Part shown: in pieces, positions 8,929-17,957 of the stretch
How the letters are laid out: every line of letters begins with the position of its first letter
Position numbering within the stretch: position 1 is the first letter of the stretch
DNA from: Bowmanella dokdonensis
GTDB lineage: Bacteria; Pseudomonadota; Gammaproteobacteria; Enterobacterales; Alteromonadaceae
Direction of reading: 5' to 3'
Assembly: GCF_017254865.1 (NCBI RefSeq)
Contig: NZ_JAFKCV010000007.1
Location: forward strand, 166,970 to 230,969
DNA: 64,000 bases
Position numbers and translations under genes: made by a program
Notes under the pieces: model-generated
What the model was told of the DNA's origin: nothing
What the model saw: the letters and a program-made list of their open reading frames with translations, nothing else
The model's database searches: none

Positions 8929-10239
8929 ATGCAAAGACAAAATCCACTCAGCTCCCTGTTGCTTTGTGTTCTGCTTGGCATTGGCCTGTATAGTGGGCCC
9001 AGCCTCACGCCTGCCGGTCATACCATGGCCCAGGAAGAGGGAGAACCTAAGACCCGCCGCACGCCAGCCCTGCGCTCCAAGGTCTATGAGCAACTGGCCC
9101 GTGCCCAGGTGCTGGCCGATGAAGACAAGGTCAGTGAGGCCCTGGCCGTGCTGGACAACGTGAAGGACAAAAGCGGCTCCATGAACAGCTATGAGCTGGC
9201 CATGATGTATAACTTCTATGGTTTTATCCATTACAACGCCGAACAGTACGACAAGGCTATCCAGTCATTCGAGCAGGTGGTGGAGCAACAGCCCATCCCT
9301 GAGTCGTTTGAGCTGTCCACCCTGTTCAGTCTTGCCCAGTTGCATATGATGCAGGGCACCTATGACAAAACCCTGGCGTTTATCGAGCGTTGGGAAGCGC
9401 TGAACGGCGGCGAGATCCCGGCCAAGAACTATCTGCTCAAAGCCCAGGCCATGTACCAGATGAAGGACTATGAGCGTGCTTCACGTTTTATCAACCAGGC
9501 CGTGAAAATGGTTGAGGATGAGGGCAAGGTGCCGGAAGAGAACTGGTATGTGCTACAACGGGCCGTGTATTACGAGCTCAAGCAACCCGAGAAGGTCAGG
9601 GATGTGCTGGTTAAGATGGTTCGTCATTACAATGAAGGCAAATACTGGGTTCAACTGGGCGGTATGTACGGTGAACTGGGCGAGGAGAAAAAACAACTGG
9701 CGATTCTGGAGGCGGCCTATCAGCAAGGCTATATCAATGGCGGCTCAGACATCTTCAACCTGGCACAGTTGTATTACTACCATGGCGCACCGGTAAAAGG
9801 CGCCAGGCTGATGGAACAGGCCATGGACGAAGGTGTGCTGGAGCGTAACCTGAGAAACCTTAAGTTTACCGCCAATAGCTGGGCCCTGGCCAAAGAGGAC
9901 GATAAGGCGGTGCCGGTGCTGATCTCAGCCGCAAGCCTGTCGGATGACGGGGAGCTGGATGCCCAACTGGCGCAGATGTACCTCAATATGGAAAAGCACG
10001 ATAAGGCCATTGCCTCAGCACAAACTGCGCTGAGCAAAGGTGAGTTACGCAATCCGGGGATCGTGCATATGGTGCTGGCCATGTCCTACTTCAGCCAGAA
10101 ACGCTTTAACGACGCCCTGAACGAACTGGCCCTGGCCGAGGCGTTCGATAGCTCCAAACGCATGGCCCAGCAGTGGCGCCAGTATGTGCAGTCTGAGAAA
10201 ACCAGCCACGAACGGCTGCAGGCAGAACTGTCATCCTGA
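8929..10239 (+). CDS. TPR-repeat periplasmic protein of the TonB2 operon
   Basis: The protein has 436 residues from the ATG at 8929, which follows AAGGAG at 8915-8920; upstream in-frame ATGs lie inside tonB and are less likely. An N-terminal membrane/signal segment (SSLLLCVLLGIGLYSG) is followed by many tetratricopeptide-like helix pairs, for example YELAMMYNFYGFIHYNAEQY and the repeat near residues 340-400 (LAQMYLNMEKHDKAIASAQTAL). TPR proteins of this kind close TonB2/TtpC clusters in related bacteria. The role is not established; a scaffold for the energy complex or receptor is inference. A strong terminator follows directly. Confidence 0.82.
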   Translation: MQRQNPLSSLLLCVLLGIGLYSGPSLTPAGHTMAQEEGEPKTRRTPALRSKVYEQLARAQVLADEDKVSEALAVLDNVKDKSGSMNSYELAMMYNFYGFIHYNAEQYDKAIQSFEQVVEQQPIPESFELSTLFSLAQLHMMQGTYDKTLAFIERWEALNGGEIPAKNYLLKAQAMYQMKDYERASRFINQAVKMVEDEGKVPEENWYVLQRAVYYELKQPEKVRDVLVKMVRHYNEGKYWVQLGGMYGELGEEKKQLAILEAAYQQGYINGGSDIFNLAQLYYYHGAPVKGARLMEQAMDEGVLERNLRNLKFTANSWALAKEDDKAVPVLISAASLSDDGELDAQLAQMYLNMEKHDKAIASAQTALSKGELRNPGIVHMVLAMSYFSQKRFNDALNELALAEAFDSSKRMAQQWRQYVQSEKTSHERLQAELSS

Positions 10240-10261
10240 TGCTTTCCCCTTAGTGCTTGTT

Positions 10262-10288
10262 GGCCGCCATTGAGGGCGGCCTTTTTGT
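10262..10288 (+). terminator. Intrinsic terminator of the TonB2 operon
   Basis: The stem GGCCGCC/GGCGGCC (10262-10268 and 10275-10281) is followed by CTTTTTGTTT. It sits 22 bp after the TPR gene stop and ends the operon that starts at the Pho boxes. Confidence 0.85.
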
Positions 10289-10473
10289 TTCGGCTTTCCC
10301 TTGGCGACCAACGACTACCGGCTGTACTGTAAAGCTCTGACACCGTTGCCGGCCGGGTGACCCGTCCCATTTTGTTCAAACATCCTGCAGGTAAGGCTTT
10401 ACTTAGCAGTGACACAAGTGTTTATCAGAACGCTGAACCACAACAGATAACGACACTTTCAGGAGGATAGACG

Positions 10474-11271
10474 ATGAGACTCTTCAGAGTCTGGCTTTGC
10501 CTGATGTTGGTGGCTTTTAGTGGGCAGGCAAGGGAGCTCAATGTGGCATTGGCCGATGTGGACTACGGGCCTTTTTATTATCAGGAAAACAACGAAATCC
10601 ATGGTATCTCAGTGGAGATCCTCGCTCATGTGCTGCAGGAAGTACGGGCGACACCGCAGTACAACCGCCTTCCCTGGTCAAGGGTGCTGGAGGAGCTCAA
10701 AGACGGTCGCCAGGATCTGGTGACAGTACTCTATCTGACCAGGAGCAGGCGTTCACAATACGCCTATGTCAGTCCCGCGTATTTGCGGGACAGTATCAAC
10801 CTGCTCTGCCATAAACCATGCAACCTTGCATTTACCGGCAGCCTGGCTGATGTGCATGGTCGCTATGTGGGAGTGACGCGTAACTTTTCCTATGGGGAGA
10901 AACTGGACCATGAAGAGGGCATCCGACGCCAGACAGTAGAACGGGAACCGGAACTGTTCAGGCTTCTTAGCCAGGGCAAACTGAAATTGGCGGTAGCCTC
11001 CAGAATTACCTTTTTGTGGAGGGCAAGCCGACAGGATCTCCTGCGTAAGGTGGAAGTGATGGAGCCGGCACTGGACAGTGTCGGCATCCACTTTGTTTTA
11101 GGCCGCAAAGTCGCAGAGGACAAAGCTTTTACCACCGAGTTCAGCCAGGCTCTGCGGGACTATCTGCAAAGCCCCGCTTATCAGAAAAAGCTCAAAGAAT
11201 ACCAACTGGAACAACACAGTATCCTTCAGCCTGTCTTTGCGGATACCCATATTGCCCAAGCGCCCCGATAA
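10474..11271 (+). CDS. Periplasmic solute-binding protein (SBP family 3)
   Basis: The protein has 265 residues. The signal peptide is cleaved near FSGQARE, and the mature chain resembles amino-acid-type bacterial solute-binding proteins (GPFYYQENNEIHGISVEIL, PWSRVLEELKDGRQDLV). The start has a strong ribosome site, AGGAGG at 10460-10465. No permease or ATPase gene lies nearby. In Alteromonadales many such stand-alone members are not transport proteins and some act as sensors; ligand and role are unknown. Two cysteines in LLCHKPCNL could form a disulfide. Confidence 0.75.
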   Translation: MRLFRVWLCLMLVAFSGQARELNVALADVDYGPFYYQENNEIHGISVEILAHVLQEVRATPQYNRLPWSRVLEELKDGRQDLVTVLYLTRSRRSQYAYVSPAYLRDSINLLCHKPCNLAFTGSLADVHGRYVGVTRNFSYGEKLDHEEGIRRQTVEREPELFRLLSQGKLKLAVASRITFLWRASRQDLLRKVEVMEPALDSVGIHFVLGRKVAEDKAFTTEFSQALRDYLQSPAYQKKLKEYQLEQHSILQPVFADTHIAQAPR

Positions 11272-11379
11272 AGCGTCCTGCTTGCGGATCCCCGTCTTGG
11301 CAGGCAGATTAAAAGGGGGCATGTTTTCAGCCGCTTGGGCAGAATAGCTGTTTCGCTGCACCGAATAAGGATTCGATAG

Positions 11380-11883
11380 ATGGCAGATATCAGTGCGGTA
11401 CCGGGATGCCAATTTATCCAGGCCGCAAAGCACCATATGCTGACTGTGATGGACTGGTTTCCCGATCAGAACGGCCTGACTAACTGGGGCGGACCGGCCA
11501 TGCGTTTTCCTGTTTCACCGCAATCTTTCCTGCAGGACAGCCGCTGGCAGGAACTGGCCAGCTATGTGCTGCTCAAGGAAGAGCAACTATTGGGATTTGG
11601 CCAGTATTATCTGCGCGCCGGACGTTGTCACCTTGGTAGGTTGGCTATCGCTCCGGACTGGCGGGGTCGGCGCTTGGTTGAGACGCTGATCTACGCGCTG
11701 GTCGAAACTGGCTGTGCCCAATTGGCAGTCGATGAAGTGTCACTTTTCGTGTTGGCACAGAATAAACCGGCGCTTCGCTGTTATCAGCGCCTGGGGTTCC
11801 GGATCGTTGCGTATCCCGGACAGTTACAGGGTATTGAAGGCTGTCTTTACATGGTGGCAGGCAAGTCGCATATTCTGTCCTGA
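11380..11883 (+). CDS. GNAT-family N-acetyltransferase
   Basis: The protein has 167 residues with the GNAT core: a beta strand with LGRLAIAP, the acetyl-CoA loop DWRGRRLVETLI (a variant of the R/Q-x-x-G-x-G/A motif), and the late segment NKPALRCYQRLGFR. It would transfer an acetyl group from acetyl-CoA to an amine; the substrate cannot be read from sequence. It stands alone between the binding protein and the isomerase-like gene. Confidence 0.8.
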   Translation: MADISAVPGCQFIQAAKHHMLTVMDWFPDQNGLTNWGGPAMRFPVSPQSFLQDSRWQELASYVLLKEEQLLGFGQYYLRAGRCHLGRLAIAPDWRGRRLVETLIYALVETGCAQLAVDEVSLFVLAQNKPALRCYQRLGFRIVAYPGQLQGIEGCLYMVAGKSHILS

Positions 11884-11915
11884 AACTTAAGACAGCTAAC
11901 AGACAAGGAGCGCCG

Positions 11916-12554
11916 ATGACCGTTGATTTCTGGTTTGAGTTTGCCAGTCCCTACAGTTATCCGGCCGCCATGCGTATTGAGCGTTTGGCCACACAGAGGA
12001 AACTGGCCGTCCGCTGGCATGCATTTCTGCTCGGGCCTATCTTCAAGGCCCAGGGCTGGCAGGATTCACCCTTTAACCAGATCCCGGCCAAGGGCCGCTA
12101 TATGTGGCGTGATATGGAACGTCTTTGCAGCCACTATCAACTGCCCTTCCAGCGGCCTAGCCGCTTCCCCTGCAACAGCCGGCTTGCCACCCGGGTGGCA
12201 TGCTGGAACAGTGGCGCCCCTTGGCTGCCGGAGTATGTCCGTGCGATATATCAGGCCAATTTCAGCCAGGATTTGAATATAGCCGATCCTGAGGTTATCG
12301 CCGCCTGCCTGGGCCAGGCGGGGCAGGTGGCCGGGCCCATCCTTGAACAGGCTGACTCGATGGAAAGCAAAGCCAAACTGCACCAGTTAAACCAGCAGGT
12401 GGTCCGTCAGGGAATTTTCGGCGCGCCTTTTATCCTTGCGGGTCAGGAACCTTTCTGGGGGCAGGACAGGCTGGAGCAGGCGCTGGATTATGCGCAGGCC
12501 TGCTCACCGCCCGTCCTTAAGCAGGCGAATGGCCAGCTTAACGAAGTCCGATGA
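11916..12554 (+). CDS. 2-hydroxychromene-2-carboxylate isomerase-like (DsbA-fold) protein
   Basis: The protein has 212 residues. The N-terminal FWFEFASPYSYPA carries the Ser of the HCCA isomerase/kappa-GST active site, and GIFGAPFILAGQEPFWGQDRL near the C-terminus is the family signature. The family is glutathione-dependent and is best known from naphthalene breakdown, but most homologs lie outside aromatic pathways, and no such genes are present here. AAGGAG precedes the start. The last 51 bp overlap the convergent CBS gene. Confidence 0.82.
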   Translation: MTVDFWFEFASPYSYPAAMRIERLATQRKLAVRWHAFLLGPIFKAQGWQDSPFNQIPAKGRYMWRDMERLCSHYQLPFQRPSRFPCNSRLATRVACWNSGAPWLPEYVRAIYQANFSQDLNIADPEVIAACLGQAGQVAGPILEQADSMESKAKLHQLNQQVVRQGIFGAPFILAGQEPFWGQDRLEQALDYAQACSPPVLKQANGQLNEVR

Positions 12555-12941
12555 GGTGACAATGCCCGCGAGTGTGCCATCGGTGTTAACCACCGGCAGG
12601 CAGCCGTGCTTGTGGGCGAGGAAATACTCGGCTACTTCCAACAGCGGCTGATCGGCGCTGATCCTGTCGCCATCCCTGACCGCCACTTCTTCTATGGGGA
12701 TGCGTTTTTCCTGCTCATCCAGTTCGGCGGCCCCATACAGATTGGCCAGTTTCATCACCCTTGTTACCAGCGCCTTTTGTGTCACTATTGAGTGGAACAC
12801 GCCGGTTTTGCTGTCCAGCACCGGGATGTGGCGGATGCCTTTGTCACGGCTCAGCCCGTGAGCATCGTGCAAGGTGGCGGTTTCATCCAGGGTATGGAGT
12901 TGTGTGGTCATGATGTCTCTGACTTGCATAGGGGCTCCCAA
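12504..12941 (-). CDS. CBS-domain pair protein
   Basis: The protein has 145 residues made almost only of two CBS motifs. The first is MQVRDIMTTQLHTLDETATLHDA with IRHIPVLD; the second is DRISADQPLLEVAEYFLAHKHGCLPVVNTDGTLAGIVTSSDFV. Such pairs bind adenine nucleotides and act as cellular energy or redox sensors. It is transcribed toward the isomerase gene and shares 51 bp with its 3' end, so the convergent transcripts would be complementary there. Confidence 0.87.
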   Translation of the reverse strand: MGAPMQVRDIMTTQLHTLDETATLHDAHGLSRDKGIRHIPVLDSKTGVFHSIVTQKALVTRVMKLANLYGAAELDEQEKRIPIEEVAVRDGDRISADQPLLEVAEYFLAHKHGCLPVVNTDGTLAGIVTSSDFVKLAIRLLKDGR

Positions 12942-13029
12942 TGAAAAACTCGGTTCCTAACAAGCATAGTCCTTTCGCCGGCACGGAGGATTGCGGTGGA
13001 TCAAGCCACCGCCCTATGCCGCTGACTTG

Positions 13030-14319
13030 TCAGTGCAGCTTGAGCTTCGGCCGCACCGCCCGGTTCAACTGCTCCACCAGGATCATCAGCATGCCCTTGC
13101 GCCAGCCATGAATAGCCACCTGATGCATCCGGTACAGGCTGATATAGACGAAGCGGGCGATCCGACCCTCGATGAACAGGCTGTTACCCGTCAGGTTGCC
13201 CATCAGGTTCCCCACTGTACTGTAGCGACTGAGGTTGACCAGTGAGCCATGATCCTTGTAGACATAGGGCTTCATCGGCTTGTTCTGGCGCTGGCGTTGC
13301 AGATTGCCGGCCACCAGTGATGCCATCTGGTGGGCGGACTGGGCCCTGGGCGGCACCCAACTACCGTCTTCCTGCTGGCATCCGCAGCAGTCGCCGATTA
13401 CGAAAATATCCGGATGGCCTTTGGCCTGCAGTTGGGGGGTGACGATGATTTGTTGCAGGCGATTGAGTTCGAATACCCCCGTCTCCCTGATAAAATCCGG
13501 CGCTTTGACCCCCGCCGCCCAGACCATCAGGTCCGCTCGGATGGTACGCTCATCCTGGGTAAAAAAGCCGTTTTCCACCGCTGAAGCGACCCGGGTGTTT
13601 TCCAGCACTTCCACGCCCAGTTTGACCAATTCCCTGCGGACCGCGTCACTGATTCGTCCCGGCAGGGCCGGAAGCAGACTGGGGCCGGCTTCAAGAAGAC
13701 TTATTTTCAGTCGTTCGGCACTGATCCTGGGGAGACCATAGCGTCTGGCCAGGGCCGCCACATGATACAGCTCGGCAGATAACTCCACGCCGGTGGCTCC
13801 GCCGCCCACGATGGCGATATGCAGATCCTGCTGCTCGCCAGGCTGGTTGACACGCACAAAACTGTTAATCAGGGAGCGATGAAATTTGGCGGCCTGGGCG
13901 GGGGAGTCAAGAAAATAGCAATGCTCGGCCACCCCGGGGGTGCCGAAATCATTGGATACGCTGCCTACGGCCAATACCAGCTTGTCATAGGCGAGGCTGC
14001 GCGGGGGCACTACAACCCGGTTGTTTTCATCGAGAATCGGGGCCAGGTGAATGCACCTGCTATCTGGGTCCAGCCCGGTCATTTGTCCTTGCTGAAACTC
14101 AAAGCAGTGTTTGGCCCCATGGGCGCTATAGGCCACGCCGTCGGTACTGGTATCCAAAGACCCGCTGGCCACTTCATGCAGCAGCGGTTTCCAGATATGG
14201 CTGGTGTTCCTGTCGACCAGGATAATCTGGGCCTGCCGGGTCTTACCCAGCTTGCGGCCGAGTTTTGTTGCCAGCTCTAAGCCACCGGCCCCTCCACCGA
14301 CGATAAGGATGGTTTCCAT
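13030..14319 (-). CDS. ndh: Type II NADH dehydrogenase-like NAD(P)/FAD oxidoreductase
   Basis: The protein has 429 residues from the ATG at 14319, which follows GGAGA and fits the family length; an extension of 35 codons upstream is unlikely. It has an FAD-binding GxGxxG near the start (ILIVGGGAGGLELATKLG), a second dinucleotide motif (IAIVGGGATGVELSAELYH) and the third FAD motif (PDIFVIGDCC). It oxidises NADH and reduces quinone at the inner membrane face without pumping protons. The C-terminal amphipathic part (FVYISLYRMHQVAIHGWRKG) is typical of NDH-2 membrane attachment. Confidence 0.85.
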   Translation of the reverse strand: METILIVGGGAGGLELATKLGRKLGKTRQAQIILVDRNTSHIWKPLLHEVASGSLDTSTDGVAYSAHGAKHCFEFQQGQMTGLDPDSRCIHLAPILDENNRVVVPPRSLAYDKLVLAVGSVSNDFGTPGVAEHCYFLDSPAQAAKFHRSLINSFVRVNQPGEQQDLHIAIVGGGATGVELSAELYHVAALARRYGLPRISAERLKISLLEAGPSLLPALPGRISDAVRRELVKLGVEVLENTRVASAVENGFFTQDERTIRADLMVWAAGVKAPDFIRETGVFELNRLQQIIVTPQLQAKGHPDIFVIGDCCGCQQEDGSWVPPRAQSAHQMASLVAGNLQRQRQNKPMKPYVYKDHGSLVNLSRYSTVGNLMGNLTGNSLFIEGRIARFVYISLYRMHQVAIHGWRKGMLMILVEQLNRAVRPKLKLH

Positions 14320-14542
14320 AGTGTTTCTCCAAGTTTGCAATACATAAACTTGTGACTCCTTGTAAGCCTTTTTTATGTTGTTAATGGCAAGAAGGGCTGA
14401 TGTGGGTATATTACAGTCTTTCAAGACACTTACATATCAAGGGCCGGAAGAGAAATACTAGGGGGACTCATTAGTTAAAATAATGTTAACCAGCTGCCCG
14501 GGAGGCAGGTTGGCGACTATTCAGGTAATAGCTAAGTTGTCG

Positions 14543-14893
14543 TTATTCCGACCAGATGGCATATTCATTACCGCTGGGATCGGCAAAATGGAACCGGCGG
14601 CCCCCCGGGAAGGAGAAGACAGGTTTAATGATTTTTCCGCCCGCAGCTTCGACCTGCTGCTGTGATTGCTGCAGATCCTTGCTGTACAACACCATCAGCA
14701 GACTGCCCCCAGCCACTGTGGCTGAATCTTTGGCCCGATAGAAACCGCCATCCAAGCCGCCGTTGGTAAAGCAACTGTAATCGGGGCCGTAGTCAGTAAA
14801 CTGCCAGTCAAAGGCCTGTTGAAAAAAGGCTTTGGTGCCGTCCAGGTCGGCAGCGGGTATCTCCAGGTAATTGATCTTGTGGTGGGTTGGCAT
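14543..14893 (-). CDS. VOC-family (glyoxalase-like) protein
   Basis: The protein has 116 residues with one vicinal-oxygen-chelate module: INYLEIPAADLDGTKAFFQQAFDW at the start and FHFADPSGNEYAIW at the end. The small single-domain members include glyoxalase-like enzymes and antibiotic-binding proteins, and the substrate is unknown. Its ATG overlaps the stop of the upstream 57-residue gene (TAATG), so the two are probably co-translated. Confidence 0.82.
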   Translation of the reverse strand: MPTHHKINYLEIPAADLDGTKAFFQQAFDWQFTDYGPDYSCFTNGGLDGGFYRAKDSATVAGGSLLMVLYSKDLQQSQQQVEAAGGKIIKPVFSFPGGRRFHFADPSGNEYAIWSE

Positions 14894-15066
14894 TATTCGT
14901 TCCTCATCAGTGCATTCATCTCCTCTTCCATCACCTGGGCAGCCTGACGCCTGGCCAGTTCCAGAAACGGTGAGCCATGGGGCCAGACTTCCTCTGCCAC
15001 TTCCTGATTACGCTTGTATTTGGTCTCAATGTCCTTGAGGGCCACTATCATCTGTTCTTTAGTCAT
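14893..15066 (-). CDS. Small hypothetical protein, 57 residues
   Basis: The chosen start is the ATG at 15066 (MTKEQMIVALK), which follows AAGGACA; a longer version begins inside the 3' part of thiH and is unlikely. The product is acidic and helical with no membrane segment and no recognised domain. It lies 59 bp after thiH and overlaps the VOC gene by one base. It may be the first gene of a two-gene unit or read through from the thiamin operon. Confidence 0.5.
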   Translation of the reverse strand: MTKEQMIVALKDIETKYKRNQEVAEEVWPHGSPFLELARRQAAQVMEEEMNALMRNE

Positions 15067-15125
15067 GAGCTGTCCTTGTGATCCGCAGAGTCTGATTCTA
15101 GAACATCTGGTGCCGACAAGCGAAA

Positions 15126-16244
15126 TCAGTAACCGCCGGAGAAGCTTCGCTGCCAGTCTGTCCATATGGGTTGCAGACCGGCCGCTGCCACTGCCTGTGC
15201 TACCTGGGCCGGGGAACGGCTGTCGTCAACGGCAAATTGTTCCAGGGCTTGCTGCCGTCCGGCGTAGCCGCCAGGCTGAGTGCTGGAACCGGCGCTGAGG
15301 CTGGTGATGCCAAGAGGCAGGACGCTGTCTCTGAAGCTGGCGGATTCACGGGTGGACAGGCTCAGTTCCACTTCCTGGTCGAACAGCCGGTAGGCGCAGA
15401 TCAACTGCACCAGTTGTTTGTTGGTCATACCCTGCACCTGTCTTTGATTGCCGGTGCAGGGCCGCAGCCGGGGAAAAGACAGGGAAAAGCGGCTGCGCCA
15501 GTAGGTTTGTTGCAGGTAACGCAAGTGAGCAGCGGTCATAAGGCTGTCGGTGCGCCAGTCATCCAGACCCAGCAGTACGCCCAGACCTATCTTGTCTATT
15601 CCGGCCCGCCCCAGTCGGTCGGGGGTATCCAGTCGCCAGGCAAAATCCTGCTTGTTACCCTTCAGGTGATGCCTGGCATAGGTTCTGGGCTGGTAGGTTT
15701 CCTGGTAGACCATCACTGCATCCAGTCCCAGGCAGGTCAGTTCGCGGTAATCCTGCTCGCCGAGCGGCTGGACTTCCATCATCAGATAGCTGAAATGGGC
15801 TTTGACGCGGGGTAACACCCGGCGGAAATAGTCCATTCCCACTTTGGCTTCATGCTCACCGGTGACCAGCAGCAGCGAATCAAAGCCCATGGCCTTAATG
15901 GCCCGGCATTCACGTTCGATTTCATCCTCAGTCAGGGTCTTGCGTTTGATGCGGTTGCTCATGGAAAAGCCGCAGTAATCACACTCATTGGCGCACAGAT
16001 TGGACAGGTACAGGGGCAGAAAGAATTGCAGGGTATGGCCGAAACGCTGGCGGGTCAGATGCCAGGATTGTCTGGCCATCTGCTCCAGGTAGGGTTCGGC
16101 GGCAGGGGACAGCAGGGCCATCAAATCGTTCAGGCCGCGTTTTTCTCTGACCAATGCCAGTTCCACCTGGGCCGGGGTGCTGGCCCGGATGCGCAGGCTG
16201 ATATCATCCCACTCCAGGGATTTGAACTGTTCGATAAAGCTCAT
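15126..16244 (-). CDS. thiH: 2-iminoacetate synthase ThiH (radical SAM)
   Basis: The protein has 372 residues. The radical-SAM cluster motif CANECDYC (C-x3-C-x2-C) lies near residue 84, within [16 protein letters not shown]. ThiH cleaves tyrosine with SAM to give dehydroglycine (2-iminoacetate) for the thiazole ring made by ThiG. The gene overlaps thiG by 4 bp, and it is the last gene of the thiamin operon. The C-terminal segments [12 protein letters not shown] and [10 protein letters not shown] are typical of the family. Confidence 0.95.
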   Translation of the reverse strand: MSFIEQFKSLEWDDISLRIRASTPAQVELALVREKRGLNDLMALLSPAAEPYLEQMARQSWHLTRQRFGHTLQFFLPLYLSNLCANECDYCGFSMSNRIKRKTLTEDEIERECRAIKAMGFDSLLLVTGEHEAKVGMDYFRRVLPRVKAHFSYLMMEVQPLGEQDYRELTCLGLDAVMVYQETYQPRTYARHHLKGNKQDFAWRLDTPDRLGRAGIDKIGLGVLLGLDDWRTDSLMTAAHLRYLQQTYWRSRFSLSFPRLRPCTGNQRQVQGMTNKQLVQLICAYRLFDQEVELSLSTRESASFRDSVLPLGITSLSAGSSTQPGGYAGRQQALEQFAVDDSRSPAQVAQAVAAAGLQPIWTDWQRSFSGGY

Positions 16245-17008
16245 ATGCCCTCCAGAAATCCTGTCAGAGGGCTGGATGGCAGGGCGCGGCTGCTGGTGGC
16301 CGGCAGACCTGCCTCGAAGGCCCTTCTGCCGGCCTGAACCGCCAGTTTAAACGCGCCGGCCATGGCGACCGGGTCGCCGGCCACGGCGATGGCGGTATTC
16401 ACCAGCACCCCATCCACTCCCATTTCCATGGCCTCCGCAGCCTGGCTGGGCGCACCGATACCGGCATCCACTATCACCGGCACCCTGGCCTGTTCGACGA
16501 TAATGCGCAGGAAATCGCGACTGAGCAGGCCGCGATTGGAACCGATGGGCGCGCCCAGCGGCATGACTGCGGCGCAGCCCACTTCCTGGAGGCGCTGGCA
16601 TAATACTGGATCGGCACCGCAATAAGGCAGGACCACGAAGCCTTCTCTGACCAGGACTTCTGCCGCCTTGAGGGTTTCAACGGCATCGGGCAGCAGGTAG
16701 CGTTGGTCCGGATGGATTTCAAGCTTGAGCCAGTGGGTGTCCAGAGCCTGCCGGGACAGATGGGCGGCGAAGATGGCTTCCTCGGCCGTCCTGGCCCCTG
16801 AGGTATTGGGCAGTAAATGGACCCCCAATGTCTGCAGGGGAGGCAGGATTTCATCCTGACGCTGTCCCAGATCCAGTCGTTTCAGGGCCAGGGTGACCAG
16901 TTCCGAGCCACTGGCAGACAGTGCACTTTGCATCAACGAGGCACTGGAAAACTTGCCCGTTCCGGTCAGCAGGCGTGAGTTCAATTGTCGGTTGGCGATG
17001 GTCAGCAT
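16241..17008 (-). CDS. thiG: Thiazole synthase ThiG
   Basis: The protein has 255 residues and a TIM-barrel. The lysine in WLKLEIHPD is the expected Schiff-base residue for deoxyxylulose phosphate. [15 protein letters not shown] and [14 protein letters not shown] are signature segments. ThiG condenses deoxyxylulose 5-phosphate, ThiS thiocarboxylate and dehydroglycine to the thiazole phosphate. It lies between thiS and thiH, two bases after thiS. Confidence 0.96.
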   Translation of the reverse strand: MLTIANRQLNSRLLTGTGKFSSASLMQSALSASGSELVTLALKRLDLGQRQDEILPPLQTLGVHLLPNTSGARTAEEAIFAAHLSRQALDTHWLKLEIHPDQRYLLPDAVETLKAAEVLVREGFVVLPYCGADPVLCQRLQEVGCAAVMPLGAPIGSNRGLLSRDFLRIIVEQARVPVIVDAGIGAPSQAAEAMEMGVDGVLVNTAIAVAGDPVAMAGAFKLAVQAGRRAFEAGLPATSSRALPSSPLTGFLEGI

Positions 17009-17010
17009 AT

Positions 17011-17211
17011 TTATCCTCCCGCTACCACGTTAAACAGGTGCACGCTGTCACCTTCCTGCAAAAAGATCTGCGGCCACAGGCTACGACTGATCACTTGCCG
17101 GTTCAGGGCCAGGGCGATGCCCTTTTCAGGTTGCTCCAGCAACTCAAGCAGTTGCTGAAGACTCAGCGGGGCAGGAAACTGCGCTGTTTCATTATTAATC
17201 ATCAATTGCAT
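17011..17211 (-). CDS. thiS: Sulfur carrier protein ThiS
   Basis: The protein has 66 residues and a ubiquitin-like fold ending in the required Gly-Gly (NVVAGG). The C-terminus is adenylated by ThiF and converted to a thiocarboxylate that donates sulfur to ThiG. The start overlaps thiF by 10 bp; an internal ATG three codons later is an alternative. Confidence 0.94.
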   Translation of the reverse strand: MQLMINNETAQFPAPLSLQQLLELLEQPEKGIALALNRQVISRSLWPQIFLQEGDSVHLFNVVAGG

Positions 17212-17957
17212 CGGGGGACTCCGCAGACTGGACAGCTTGGATTGGCGGGCAGATCAAATTCCTGCCAATGGTGCATTCCAGCATCGAAACATTTCAGCTT
17301 GCCCCAGGGTACCCGGCCTGCGCCAGCCAGGAATTTCAGGGCCTCCAGGGCCTGCAACAGGCCGATCATGCCGACTACCGGCCCCAATATGCCGCCATCA
17401 ATACATTGCCGGTCAGTCGCCTGTTGCGGGTCATACAGACAGTGATAGCAGCCATGGGGCAAGGCTGGATCCAGCGCCAGCAGTTGCCCTTCCATACGGA
17501 TGGCTGACCCACTGATAAGCGGCTTCCCTAGTTGATAGCAGGCAGCATTGATGGCCTGACGGGAGAGCATGTTGTCGGTGCAATCCAATACCAGATCGAC
17601 TTCGCTCACCGGGCCGGGCAAGGCGTGCTTATCCAGTCTGACGGGGATTGCGGTAAGACGGATGTGCGGGTTTAACGCCCACAGCCTGTCCCTGGCCAGC
17701 GAGACTTTAGCCTGGTTAAGACCCGCAGAATCATACAGGACCTGGCGCTGCAAGTTGCTCAGGCTCAGCCTGTCCGGATCGGCCAGGGTCAGATGTCCCA
17801 CACCGGCTGCGGCCAGGTACTGGGCGGCAGCACAGCCCAATCCCCCCAGACCGACAATCAACACCGCACTTTGGGCCAGCCTGGCCTGGCCGTTTTCTCC
17901 CACTTCCTCCAGCAACAACTGTTGCCCGTAGCGTAAGGCGTCAGGCTCTGTCAGCAT
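17202..17957 (-). CDS. thiF: ThiS adenylyltransferase ThiF
   Basis: The protein has 251 residues of the E1/MoeB/ThiF family. It carries the nucleotide motif GLGGLGCAAAQYLAAAG, the segment DLVLDCTDNMLSRQAIN, and two zinc-binding cysteine pairs (CYHC near 170 and CPVCGVPRC at the end). It activates the ThiS C-terminus with ATP. It overlaps thiDE by 17 bp and thiS by 10 bp, which indicates coupled translation. Confidence 0.95.
   Translation of the reverse strand: MLTEPDALRYGQQLLLEEVGENGQARLAQSAVLIVGLGGLGCAAAQYLAAAGVGHLTLADPDRLSLSNLQRQVLYDSAGLNQAKVSLARDRLWALNPHIRLTAIPVRLDKHALPGPVSEVDLVLDCTDNMLSRQAINAACYQLGKPLISGSAIRMEGQLLALDPALPHGCYHCLYDPQQATDRQCIDGGILGPVVGMIGLLQALEALKFLAGAGRVPWGKLKCFDAGMHHWQEFDLPANPSCPVCGVPRCN

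Noticed and set aside
10328..10402. GTAAAGC/GCTTTAC inverted repeat before the solute-binding protein gene
   Set aside because: Only 7 bp per arm and more than 60 bp apart, well within chance.
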